DNA of 64,000 nt from Rhodocyclaceae bacterium (GTDB lineage Bacteria > Pseudomonadota > Gammaproteobacteria > Burkholderiales > Rhodocyclaceae), in contig JAOADW010000030.1 in NCBI GenBank assembly GCA_026417115.1, positions 42,189-106,188 on the forward strand, given 5' to 3'. This document shows, piece after piece, positions 26,968 to 35,243 of this stretch (position 1 is its first letter; each line of letters starts with the position of its first letter). A program made the position numbers and the translations under genes. Under the pieces are notes generated by a model. That model saw nothing but the letters and a program-made list of their open reading frames with translations. It was not told where the DNA came from and ran no database searches.

Positions 26968-28395
26968 ATGGAATTGAAGAGCCTGATCCAACGCAGCGAG
27001 TATGAATGGGAAGTGCCGAAAGAAGGCGCGATGCGCGTGCCTGGCGTCATCTTTGCCGATCGCGAGTTGTTGGCCGCGATGGATGAAAAAGTCCGTGAAC
27101 AAGTGGCGAACGTCGCCAAATTGCCCGGCATCGTCGGCGCTTCCTATGCGATGCCGGACGCCCATTGGGGCTATGGCTTTCCGATCGGCGGCGTGGCGGC
27201 TTTCGACCCGGACGAGGGGGGGATTTCCGCCGGTGGGGTCGGCTTCGACATCTCGTGTGGCGTGCGTTGCTTGCTCACCGGCCTTGCCCGGCAAGAGGTC
27301 GAGCGCGTCCAAGCGGAGCTAGCCGATCGGTTGTTTGCGCGTATTCCTGCCGGTGTCGGTAGCACCGGCGCGATCCGCTTGAGTGACGCCGAAATGGATG
27401 CGATGCTCGTGGGGGGTGCCCGTTGGGCCGTGGAGCATGGTTGGGGCAGACGCGAAGACCTTGCACGCATCGAGGAAGGCGGTTGTGTCGCGGCCGCCGA
27501 TCCGCAGGCCGTTTCGGCCCAGGCGAAAAAGCGTCAGCGCGATGAGATGGGGACACTGGGCTCCGGCAATCACTACCTCGAAGTGCAGGAGGTGGCGGAA
27601 ATCTTCGACGCCGAAACGGCCGCGGCTTTCGGCCTGCGGCTTGGCGAGATCGTCGTCAGCATCCATTGCGGTTCGCGCGGACTTGGCCATCAGATCGGCA
27701 CCGACTATTTGCGAGAGATGGCCATTGCGGCTCCTGCGCAGGGCATTTCGCTGCCCGACCGCGAGCTCGCCTGTGCGCCCCTTTCTTCTCCCCTCGGCAA
27801 ACGCTATCTCGGCGCGATGCGCGCCGGTATCAATTGTGCGCTGGCGAATCGCCAGATCCTCACGCATCTTACGCGCGAGGTCTTCACCGAATTCTTTCCC
27901 GCGACGACCTTGCCACTTCTCTATGACGTCTCGCACAACACCTGCAAGGAAGAGATGCACGAGATCGACGGGCGGCGGCGCCGACTCTTCGTTCATCGCA
28001 AGGGCGCGACCCGCGCCTTTGGCCCCGGGCATCCCGAACTGCCGCCCGAGTTCCGTGCCTATGGTCAGCCCGTGCTGATCGGGGGCAGCATGGGCACGGC
28101 TTCGTGGGTGCTCGCGGGCGCCGCGGGTGGGGAAACGCGCGCCTTCGGCTCCGCTTGCCATGGCGCCGGTCGCGCGATGAGCCGCCACGAGGCCACGCGG
28201 CGCTATTCGGGCCGCAAGATCGTCGACGAATTGGCTGCGCGAGGGATCCTGATTCGCAGCCCGAGTCTGCGGGGGGTGGCCGAAGAGGCGCCCTTTGCCT
28301 ACAAAGACGTGACCGCCGTGGTCGATGCGGCGCACCGGGCGGGGCTTGCGCGCAAAGTGGCGCGGCTTACGCCGCTGATTTGCATCAAGGGCTGA
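26968..28395 (+). CDS. rtcB: RNA-splicing ligase RtcB
   Basis: 475 residues, GTP- and manganese-dependent ligase joining RNA 3'-phosphate or 2',3'-cyclic phosphate ends to 5'-OH ends. Seen: metal site residues in GGVGFDISCGVRCL and LGSGNHYLEVQ, HCGSRGLGHQI, DVSHNTCKEE, GSMGTASWVL, and the guanylylated histidine at about residue 398 in CHGAGRAMSR. Length is that of the family. Start ATG 26968 with GAGGAGAAAG before it; the open frame upstream is archease shadow. In bacteria it repairs or recycles broken tRNA/rRNA; the operon adds a DNA repair polymerase. Confidence 0.95.
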   Translation: MELKSLIQRSEYEWEVPKEGAMRVPGVIFADRELLAAMDEKVREQVANVAKLPGIVGASYAMPDAHWGYGFPIGGVAAFDPDEGGISAGGVGFDISCGVRCLLTGLARQEVERVQAELADRLFARIPAGVGSTGAIRLSDAEMDAMLVGGARWAVEHGWGRREDLARIEEGGCVAAADPQAVSAQAKKRQRDEMGTLGSGNHYLEVQEVAEIFDAETAAAFGLRLGEIVVSIHCGSRGLGHQIGTDYLREMAIAAPAQGISLPDRELACAPLSSPLGKRYLGAMRAGINCALANRQILTHLTREVFTEFFPATTLPLLYDVSHNTCKEEMHEIDGRRRRLFVHRKGATRAFGPGHPELPPEFRAYGQPVLIGGSMGTASWVLAGAAGGETRAFGSACHGAGRAMSRHEATRRYSGRKIVDELAARGILIRSPSLRGVAEEAPFAYKDVTAVVDAAHRAGLARKVARLTPLICIKG

Positions 28396-28649
28396 TGCAG
28401 CCGATCCACGCGTTGCTCGCACGCATCCGCTGGGATCCGACGTTCGGGGCGGGCCGCTTCGAACTCGGCTATTGGGACCGAAAGGCGCGGCAAATACGAC
28501 GCATCGCCTTGGCCGACGTTGGCTGGGATGCCGACAACCGCTCGATGTTCACGTTCGTCGACGGCGAGGGGGTCTGCCATACGGTCCCCCTTTCACGGGT
28601 GCGTGAAGTCTGGCGCGATGGCCATTTGATCTGGCGACGCCATGGTTGA
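28395..28649 (+). CDS. DUF504 family small protein
   Basis: 84 residues, DUF504/UPF0248 family, a small domain often found beside RNA-processing genes. Seen: MQPIHALLARIRWDPTFG, then FELGYWDRKARQIRRI, and HTVPLSRVREVWRDGHLIW. It shares one base with the rtcB stop (TGATG), so it is almost surely co-translated with rtcB. Function is unknown; the position suggests a part in RNA ligation or end recognition. Confidence 0.85.
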   Translation: MQPIHALLARIRWDPTFGAGRFELGYWDRKARQIRRIALADVGWDADNRSMFTFVDGEGVCHTVPLSRVREVWRDGHLIWRRHG

Positions 28650-29859
28650 TGCGGAAAGCACACAGAAGGCGCCCACGCTCTTGTTCGGTGCGCATGATCG
28701 CCATAATTTCGGCGATCTGTTGTTTGCGCAGGTGGCGGCGAGCTATTGCCGCGACCGGCCTCTGCTTGCCGCCGGCCTTGTTGCGCGGGATTTGAGCGGC
28801 ATGGGCGGCATGGCGCTTACGCGTGTGGCCGACTTGTCCAAGCACTATGGCCATGCCGCCGTCGAAATCGTGCATGTCGGCGGCGAGCTCCTTACCACCT
28901 CCATCGCGGAAGCAGCCGTGATGTTGGCCGAACCCAAAGCTGCCGGCGCACTCGCCTTGCGCCTTGCACATGCGCGAAAGCCTGTCCTACGAGAGATCGA
29001 AAGCGTCCTCGGCTTCCGCACCAACGCCCCTTATGTCCTCGATCGCACGCTTTTCCCGCGCGCACGGCGCATCGTCTTCAATGCCGTAGGCGGTGCGCGA
29101 TTGGCGCACATCTCCGCAGCGATGCGGCGCGAAGTCGTGGCCAAGCTCAAAAGCGCAGACCTTATCTACGTGCGAGAACGAGCGACGCAGGCTGCGCTCG
29201 CCGACGCAGGTATTTCGGCCAAACTCGCGCCAGATCCCGTCGCCATTGTCGTTGAGCGCTTTGCGGAACGCATTGATCAAGCGCGACGAGCCGGCGAGGT
29301 CGCCGCCTGTCGGCAACGTTTCCCGCGTGGTTTTCTCGCCGTGCAGTTTTCTGCCGACTGTGGGGACGAGCACACACTCGATGAGCTCGCGCGGCAGCTC
29401 GAGACGATTCGGGCGGGAAGTGGTCTCGGCATCGTCTTCTTCCGTGCCGGCGCGGCGCCGTGGCATGACGATCTCGACGTCTATCGCCGCTGTGCGCAGC
29501 GGTTGCAAGGCGATTGCTGGATTTTCGCCTCCCTCGAAGTCTGGCAAATCGTCGCGTTGCTCGCGTCGAGTCAAGGTTTCGTTGGCACCAGCCTGCATGG
29601 CACCATCGTCGCCGCTGCCTGTGCGCTGCCGCGGGTAAGCTTTTTGTCCCCCTCGCTGGGACAAAAGACGAACAAGCTTTCCGCTTATCTCGAGGCGTGG
29701 GAATTGCCCGAGCTTGCAGCGCCTTCCCCGCGGGCGAGACTCGCGCAAAGCTTTACTTGCGCCCTGGGCATCTCGCCGGCGAGATACCGGCGCCATGCGA
29801 AGAGGCTTGCCGCCTTGTATCATCGGGCCGCAGAAGAGATCTTTGCGGCTTCGTCATGA
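28642..29859 (+). CDS. Polysaccharide pyruvyl transferase family protein
   Basis: 405 residues with the two halves of the family: FGAHDRHNFGDLLFAQ at the N-terminus and the sialyltransferase-like site FVGTSLHGTIVAAACALPRV near residue 320. True members transfer pyruvate from PEP to cell-surface sugars. Here it lies in an operon of nucleic-acid repair genes, overlapping DUF504 by 8 bases and the next gene by ATGA, so its substrate in this strain is open. No signal or membrane segment, as expected for a cytoplasmic enzyme. Confidence 0.85.
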   Translation: MVDAESTQKAPTLLFGAHDRHNFGDLLFAQVAASYCRDRPLLAAGLVARDLSGMGGMALTRVADLSKHYGHAAVEIVHVGGELLTTSIAEAAVMLAEPKAAGALALRLAHARKPVLREIESVLGFRTNAPYVLDRTLFPRARRIVFNAVGGARLAHISAAMRREVVAKLKSADLIYVRERATQAALADAGISAKLAPDPVAIVVERFAERIDQARRAGEVAACRQRFPRGFLAVQFSADCGDEHTLDELARQLETIRAGSGLGIVFFRAGAAPWHDDLDVYRRCAQRLQGDCWIFASLEVWQIVALLASSQGFVGTSLHGTIVAAACALPRVSFLSPSLGQKTNKLSAYLEAWELPELAAPSPRARLAQSFTCALGISPARYRRHAKRLAALYHRAAEEIFAASS

Positions 29860-30155
29860 CCCCCCCAAGCCCCCCTGTGCATCGCTGGTCGCAGCGCGTC
29901 AGCGCGACGAGCCAAGCGCTCGACTTGGAAGCGGGGGTATTCACCTGGGACGACCCGGAGGCGATCGCACGTTCGCTGGCAGCCTCCGCGGAGGCGAGCA
30001 CGCGGCGCAAGGCCAAGCCTTTCCAGTCGGCGATGTCGATGCTGAACTTCTATATCAATCGCGCCGGCCGCAATCTGCCTGCCAACCGGCGCAAAGTGTT
30101 GGAGGCGGCGAAGGATGAGCTCCGCAAGCTCTATGGGCGATTGCCGCGCAACTGA
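29856..30155 (+). CDS. DUF3175 family protein
   Basis: 99 residues matching the DUF3175 pattern: RWSQRVSATSQALDLEAGVF at the N-terminus, DDPEAIARSLAASAE, then RRKAKPFQSAMSMLNFYINR and a basic helical tail. Function unknown; the family is small, basic and perhaps DNA-binding (inference). ATGA overlap with the previous gene. Its last 25 bases overlap the end of the convergent DUF2784 gene. Confidence 0.85.
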   Translation: MTPPSPPVHRWSQRVSATSQALDLEAGVFTWDDPEAIARSLAASAEASTRRKAKPFQSAMSMLNFYINRAGRNLPANRRKVLEAAKDELRKLYGRLPRN

Positions 30156-30511
30156 CGTCCGCGGCGCCAAAGCCAGAAATAGACGCCCCCATTGAGGCCG
30201 AAAAGACCGATGGCAAGGACGATCTGGAGGTTACGCGTAAGCCAGCCTGGATAGATCAGCGGCTCGAGGTAATGGGCGATGAAGCCCGCATCGTAGCCCT
30301 GCTCTCCGGCCGCTTGTCTGAGCCAGATTTCCAAGGGTGTGAGAGGGCAAACCCAGCCGAAGAGCTCGACGGCGATCCCCCAAGCGACGGCGGGGACGTG
30401 CAACCAAGCCAGACGCGGCCAGCGCACAAGAAGCAATCCGCCGAAGACGACGAAGAGAATGAAGGCAAAATGCGCCGCAAAGACGAGATCGGCGAGCAGT
30501 GCGGCGTTCAT
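30131..30511 (-). CDS. DUF2784 family membrane protein
   Basis: 126 residues, small integral membrane protein of the DUF2784 family. Seen: LLADLVFAAHFAFILFVVFG (segment 1), WPRLAWLHVPAVAWGIAVEL (segment 2), CPLTPLEIWLRQ, HYLEPLIYPGWLTRN and a final membrane segment IGLFGLNGGVYFWLW. The start is taken at ATG 30511, sharing ATGA with the ceramidase-like gene; an ATG at 30538 would add nine residues. Role unknown. Its end overlaps the opposite DUF3175 gene by 25 bases. Confidence 0.82.
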   Translation of the reverse strand: MNAALLADLVFAAHFAFILFVVFGGLLLVRWPRLAWLHVPAVAWGIAVELFGWVCPLTPLEIWLRQAAGEQGYDAGFIAHYLEPLIYPGWLTRNLQIVLAIGLFGLNGGVYFWLWRRGRQLRGNRP

Positions 30512-31263
30512 GGCCGCTGGCGGCGGAAGAGAATCCATAACGGCATCGCAGAGGCCGCCGCAGCGAGGAGATGTTTCAGCGTATGGCCACTGACGAATCC
30601 CAAGGCCTCGGCGAGCGCGCGGTCGTAAAAGTCGCAGATGAGCGCCAACGCGTAGAGCAGCAGGGCGGCGAAGTGGGGCCTCTGCGTGGGCATCGACCTC
30701 GAAGGCAGCAAAGCCGCGAGCGCCCAGAGGAAGGCGAGCGCTTGGAAAAAGAGGTAGGCGCGCAGATCGCCCTTCCCATGCGCCTCGCCCCAAATCCATG
30801 CCGTTACGGACGCGAGGCCGACGAAGAGAAGCAGAGGCCACAGACGCGCGGCGAGCCGCACCCCATATCGTTCCCCGATGACGATGGAAAGCCATGCCGT
30901 GAGCGTGAGGACGATCGCTGCCCGATCCCAAGCAAGACGCGCGTCGCTGGGGGAAAGATGGTAGTAGGCGGAAGCGAAGCCAGTCAGGACGAGCCCAAAA
31001 AAGAACATGCGATAGAGCAGGCGCAGAGGCTGGCTCATATCGGCGGCGTGCAGGCGACGGAGAGCGAGCAAACCGATCACGCCGACGATGCCAAAGGGGA
31101 CATTCGAGAAAAAATCGGCGCAACGCGGCATGCCAAAGCACACATGAGGATCGGCGAAACGGTGGTATTCCTGCGGCTGGGGAAGAGGGGGCAGGAAGCC
31201 AAACAGCCCTGCCGCCACGAGCAGTGGTGGCGCTAGATGCGCAAGCAACGGAAAGCGGCTCAT
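30508..31263 (-). CDS. Alkaline ceramidase-like (CREST) membrane protein
   Basis: 251 residues with about seven membrane segments. Seen: the N-terminal acidic/His motif in FADPHVCFGMPRCADFFSNV, SAYYHLSPSDARLAWDRAA with the conserved His/Asp, and GHTLKHLLAAAASAMPL near the C-terminus; these three match the metal-site motifs of the CREST hydrolase superfamily (alkaline ceramidases, Per1, PAQR). Bacterial members are poorly known; amide hydrolysis of a membrane lipid is the family-based guess. ATGA overlaps on both sides tie it to the Mut7-C and DUF2784 genes. Start ATG 31263. Confidence 0.82.
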   Translation of the reverse strand: MSRFPLLAHLAPPLLVAAGLFGFLPPLPQPQEYHRFADPHVCFGMPRCADFFSNVPFGIVGVIGLLALRRLHAADMSQPLRLLYRMFFFGLVLTGFASAYYHLSPSDARLAWDRAAIVLTLTAWLSIVIGERYGVRLAARLWPLLLFVGLASVTAWIWGEAHGKGDLRAYLFFQALAFLWALAALLPSRSMPTQRPHFAALLLYALALICDFYDRALAEALGFVSGHTLKHLLAAAASAMPLWILFRRQRP

Positions 31264-32024
31264 GAAAATGCTTCCTGTTGCGTGCGCCAGGCGAGCGCGC
31301 GCTCGAGCAGCTTGCGCATGCGTTGCCAATGGGAACCTGGCCAATAGATGCGCCTACACCGCGGACATCGCCGGAAGTGCGCCTGGCTCGTGCGCACCGC
31401 GGGCGGCAGCTCTTCGACGATAGCCGTTTTCTCGACCTCGGCGAGCGGCACATTGCAGATCAGGCAGCGCGAAAACGGCGCACAGCGCCCAATCAGCGCG
31501 AAACGGCGCACGATTTCGGCAAATTGCGCCTCCGCTTTCAAGGCATGGACGAAGGCGCCATGGCGGATGGATTTGATCATCAGCAGCTGCTTGTCGCGCG
31601 TGAGCACGATGCGTTCTTCGTTGGCTGCGAGCTCTGCGATCTCGCGATCGCGGTAGTCGTTGCGGAAGGTGCAATCGAAGCCGGCCATGCGCAGCAGCCT
31701 GGCCAACCCCCCGAGGTGACAATCGGCGATGAAGCGAGGTTTGCCGGCTGGCGGTGCGTTGAGGGAAAAAAGCGGCGCCAGCGCAATCCGTTGGAAGCTG
31801 GGAAACACCGCGATACGCTCTCCCTCGTGAAGCAGCCGTTTGAAAGTCGCGGGCTCGCCATCGACGAGGATCAAGGCGACCTCGGTATGAGGCACGCCGC
31901 ATGCCTCGATCGTGTGCTTGGCGGTGGCGGCGCGCGCGAGCTTCGCCTCGAAAGAACGTTGGCGCTGCTTGGGCGGCAGGAACGCATTGAGCTCGGCGTA
32001 GAAACGAAGGGTGACGCTAGCCAT
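31260..32024 (-). CDS. Mut7-C RNase domain protein with ubiquitin-like N-terminus
   Basis: 254 residues. N-terminal ~80 residues form a ThiS/ubiquitin-like domain (VTLRFYAELNAFLPPK, ILVDGEPATF, EGERIAVFPSF). The C-terminal part is Mut7-C (DUF82), a PIN-like nuclease: RFIADCHLGGLARLLRMAGF, RIVLTRDKQLL with acidic residues, then a zinc ribbon (SRCLICN and RRCPRCRRIYWPGSHW). The fusion is common in bacteria; RNase activity is inferred from the PIN fold. Leads a three-gene operon and diverges from pcm. Confidence 0.9.
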   Translation of the reverse strand: MASVTLRFYAELNAFLPPKQRQRSFEAKLARAATAKHTIEACGVPHTEVALILVDGEPATFKRLLHEGERIAVFPSFQRIALAPLFSLNAPPAGKPRFIADCHLGGLARLLRMAGFDCTFRNDYRDREIAELAANEERIVLTRDKQLLMIKSIRHGAFVHALKAEAQFAEIVRRFALIGRCAPFSRCLICNVPLAEVEKTAIVEELPPAVRTSQAHFRRCPRCRRIYWPGSHWQRMRKLLERALAWRTQQEAFS

Positions 32025-32073
32025 CGCAAGCGCAGCAAAGATGGACTAGCCTATGATAAATGGAGAAGAACCG

Positions 32074-32793
32074 ATGAAACGGGACTTTCGTTGGAACTTG
32101 GCAGGGCTGCTCGCGCTTCTGACGATAGGGATGGCGAGCGCTGAGGAAATGGCAGGCAAGCGCCAGGCGATGGTTGCCGAGGTGGCGCAGATGGCACGCA
32201 CCTTCGCCACGCCGGTCAGCCAGACGGTGCTCGACGTTTTGCTGCGTGTGCCGCGACATGATTTCGTGCCGCCGTGGCTCAAGGAAGCCGCTTATGAGAA
32301 CCGCCCCCTGCCGATCGGCCATGGACAGACGATCTCCCAGCCCTATATCGTCGCCGTGATGAGCGAGCTCGCCCAAGTCAAGGCCGGTGCGAGCGCGCTC
32401 GAGATCGGCACCGGTTCGGGCTATCAGGCGGCGATCCTTGCAGAGCTCGGCGCGCGGGTATATACCCTCGAAATCATCCCGCCACTCGCGCAAGAGGCGC
32501 ACGCCCGCCTGCGCCGGCTCGGCTACGGGGACCGGGTCGAGGTGAGAATCGCCGATGGCTATTTCGGTTGGCCGGAGAAAGGGCCTTTCGACGCGATCGT
32601 CGTCACGGCGGCGGCAAGCCATGTGCCGCCGCCCTTGGTGGCGCAACTGAAGCCAGGTGGGCGCATGGTGATCCCCGTGGGCGCGCCATTCCAGACTCAG
32701 CAGTTGCTCTTGATCGAGAAACTTCCAGATGGCCGCGTGCATTCTCGGCAGCTGATGCCGGTTCGTTTCGTCCCGCTCGTTGGGGGCTCATGA
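32074..32793 (+). CDS. pcm: Protein-L-isoaspartate O-methyltransferase with signal peptide
   Basis: 239 residues. Repairs isoaspartyl residues in aged proteins using SAM. Seen: VPRHDFVPPWL, IGHGQTISQPYIVAVM, the SAM loop LEIGTGSGYQAAILAEL and LKPGGRMVIPVG. With the start at ATG 32074 (GGAGAA 8 bases before) the protein begins MKRDFRWNLAGLLALLTIG followed by MASAEE, a good Sec signal peptide, so it is likely periplasmic, unlike E. coli Pcm. The ATG at 32053 would put seven residues ahead and spoil the signal. ATGA overlap with the membrane protein that follows. Confidence 0.9.
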   Translation: MKRDFRWNLAGLLALLTIGMASAEEMAGKRQAMVAEVAQMARTFATPVSQTVLDVLLRVPRHDFVPPWLKEAAYENRPLPIGHGQTISQPYIVAVMSELAQVKAGASALEIGTGSGYQAAILAELGARVYTLEIIPPLAQEAHARLRRLGYGDRVEVRIADGYFGWPEKGPFDAIVVTAAASHVPPPLVAQLKPGGRMVIPVGAPFQTQQLLLIEKLPDGRVHSRQLMPVRFVPLVGGS

Positions 32794-35243
32794 AGGCGGG
32801 CGCCATACCTCCTCCCTATCTTGCGGTTGCGCTTTTGTCGGCGGCCACGTTCGCTTTCGAGCTCCTGCTCGTGCGTTTGACGGCCTTGATCCACTGGCAT
32901 CACTTTGCGGCGCTCGCGATCAGCGTGGCCTTGCTGGGTTTTGGCGCAGCCGGCGTCTTCGTGGCCCTCGCGAGATCGCGGCTGTTGGCCGTCTACCCGC
33001 TGAGCTTCGCCACGGCGGCAGGACTCTTTGCCCTGTGCGCCGTCTTGGCCTGCTGGGCCGTGAGCCGGGCGCCCTTCAACGCGCTCGAGCTCGCTTGGAG
33101 CTTTGCGGCATGGGCGGGGCTTATCGTTCTCTATCTTTCCTTCGCCTTGCCGTTTTTCTGCGCGGCCACGGCGCTTTGTCTGGCCTATGCCGCCCATCGC
33201 GAGCACGTAGGTCCTCTTTACGGCGCCGATTTGTCCGGCGCCGCCGCGAGCGTTCTCGTGCTTTTCTCGCTCCATCTGCTGCCCGTGGCAGAAGCCATAC
33301 GCATCAGCATCTTTCTTGCCTTGCTTGCCGCCGCCGTGAGCATGGGGCGCGGCGGCATGGGCTTGTTCCTCGCGCTCGCCGCCGCCCTGAGCGTTCCCTC
33401 AGCCTGGCTTGCCCCGACGCTTTCTCCCTATAAGGAGCTCGCACAGGCATTGGCGGTGGCGGATGCCTATGTGATTGGGAAACGCCAGGGACCTCTTGGC
33501 CAGCTCGTCGCCGTCGCAAGTCCCCAGGCGCCGCTGCGCCATGCGCCAGGCTTGTCTGTGCTTGCGCGCGAGCTTCCGCCGGAGCAGATCGGCGTCTATC
33601 TCGATGGCCATGCCGCCGGGGCCATCAACCATTTCGACGGCGACTTCTCCGCCCTCGCCTATTTCGATGCCATGCCTTCGGCATTACCCTACCGCTTGCT
33701 CGAGCAGCCGCGCGTGCTCATCGTCGGCGCAGGTGCCGGCAGCGATGTCTTGCAGGCGAAAAGGCTGGGAGCACGTGAAATCGTCGCTGTCGAAGCCGAT
33801 GCAAACATCGTGTCCCTCGTCGAGGAAGATCTCGCCGCCTTTTCTGGCCGGCCTTATTCCCTTCCTGGCGTGCGTTTGGCGCTTGCCGAGGCGCGCGGTT
33901 ACCTCGCGCGCAGCCAGGAACGTTTCGATCTGATCCAGCTCGCGATGCTCGAAGGCGCGAGCGCGAGCCTGGCAGGACTCGGCGCAACTCAGGAGAACTA
34001 TCTCTATACCCTCGAAGCCTTTGCCGCCTATCTCGACCATCTCGAACCGGGCGGCTTGCTCGCGATCACGCGCTGGCTCTCGCTACCCCCGCGGGACGCC
34101 TTGCGCCTTGCAGCGACGGCGCGCGCAGCGCTCGAGCGGCGCGGCGAAGAGGCGAGCATGGCATTGATGCTCTTGCGTAGCCTCAATACGACCACATTGA
34201 TCGTCAAGAACGGCGCTTTTTCGCCACGGGAAATCGAAATCGCGCGAGATTTCGCCGATGCCTATGCATTCGATCTGTCCTATTACCCCGGCATCACGCC
34301 AACGCAGGCAAATCGCTATAACCTCCTCGATCACGATGAGTTTTATGCGGGTTTGGCGGCCTTGGTGGGGGATGAACGCGAGCGATTCCTGCGGGAAAGC
34401 CCTTTTCGGCTCTCGCCGACGACGGACGACGCACCTTATTTTTCCCACTTCTTCCGTTGGCAGAGCCTGATCGAATTCTGGCGACTCAGGCGCGAAGGCG
34501 CGCTGCCGCCGCTCGAATGGGGCTATCCAGTCCTCTTGCTTGCGCTGGTGCAGGCGCTCGTGGCGAGCGGCGCCTTGATCCTTGCGCCCTTGGCGCTGAG
34601 CTCCAGCCGCTTGGCGTTCGCCACGCTTGCGGACAGAGGACGGTGGCAAATTCCCGCCTATTTTTCATTGCTCGGTTTCGCCTTCATGGCCGTCGAGATT
34701 CCGCTGTTGGCGAAATTGACTTTGCTGCTCGCTCATCCGGCCTATGCGGCGGCAGTGGCCCTGGCGAGCCTCCTCGTGTGCGCGGGGCTTGGGGCGTATG
34801 CAAGCGCAAGGTTGCCTGCCGCGCATCGCTTATTCCTGCTGCTGCCGCTCCTGCTCGTGGGGTATGCGGTCGTTCTCGAGCCGGCGTGTAAATCGGCGCT
34901 TGCCTGGCCATTCGCGGCGCGCGCGCTGTTGGCACTGGCGCTGATCGCGCCCGTGGCGTTTTGCATGGGACTCGCTTTTCCGCTCGGTCTGGCGTGGCTT
35001 TCGCGGCATGCGCCTGCGCTCATACCCTGGGCATGGGGCATCAACGGTTTTGCCTCCGTCGTCGCTTCGTTGGCAGCGGCGCTGCTGGCGATCCACGGTG
35101 GACAGCGCTTCGTCATGCTGATGGCCGCGGCAGCGTATGGCGCCGCGGCGGCGCTCTTTCTGCATCTGCGCAAGAGGGAATGCGCATCAAATCTCTTCGG
35201 CGACCATGACGATCGCTCCGCAGGGACATTCGGCCGCGCATAG
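32790..35243 (+). CDS. Membrane protein with spermidine-synthase-like domain
   Basis: 817 residues. About seven membrane segments in the first ~220 residues (LAVALLSAATFAFELLLVRL onward), a soluble Rossmann domain resembling spermidine/spermine synthases (VLIVGAGAGSDVLQAKRLGA, VAVEADANIV, ENYLYTLEAFAAYLDHLEPG) and a second block of membrane segments in the last ~230 residues. The aminopropyl donor tyrosine/aspartate patch of true spermidine synthases was not identified, so methyltransferase or other SAM-type chemistry is possible. Linked by ATGA to the exported PIMT. The last 57 bases overlap the end of the opposite GltD-like gene. Confidence 0.75.
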   Translation: MKAGAIPPPYLAVALLSAATFAFELLLVRLTALIHWHHFAALAISVALLGFGAAGVFVALARSRLLAVYPLSFATAAGLFALCAVLACWAVSRAPFNALELAWSFAAWAGLIVLYLSFALPFFCAATALCLAYAAHREHVGPLYGADLSGAAASVLVLFSLHLLPVAEAIRISIFLALLAAAVSMGRGGMGLFLALAAALSVPSAWLAPTLSPYKELAQALAVADAYVIGKRQGPLGQLVAVASPQAPLRHAPGLSVLARELPPEQIGVYLDGHAAGAINHFDGDFSALAYFDAMPSALPYRLLEQPRVLIVGAGAGSDVLQAKRLGAREIVAVEADANIVSLVEEDLAAFSGRPYSLPGVRLALAEARGYLARSQERFDLIQLAMLEGASASLAGLGATQENYLYTLEAFAAYLDHLEPGGLLAITRWLSLPPRDALRLAATARAALERRGEEASMALMLLRSLNTTTLIVKNGAFSPREIEIARDFADAYAFDLSYYPGITPTQANRYNLLDHDEFYAGLAALVGDERERFLRESPFRLSPTTDDAPYFSHFFRWQSLIEFWRLRREGALPPLEWGYPVLLLALVQALVASGALILAPLALSSSRLAFATLADRGRWQIPAYFSLLGFAFMAVEIPLLAKLTLLLAHPAYAAAVALASLLVCAGLGAYASARLPAAHRLFLLLPLLLVGYAVVLEPACKSALAWPFAARALLALALIAPVAFCMGLAFPLGLAWLSRHAPALIPWAWGINGFASVVASLAAALLAIHGGQRFVMLMAAAAYGAAAALFLHLRKRECASNLFGDHDDRSAGTFGRA

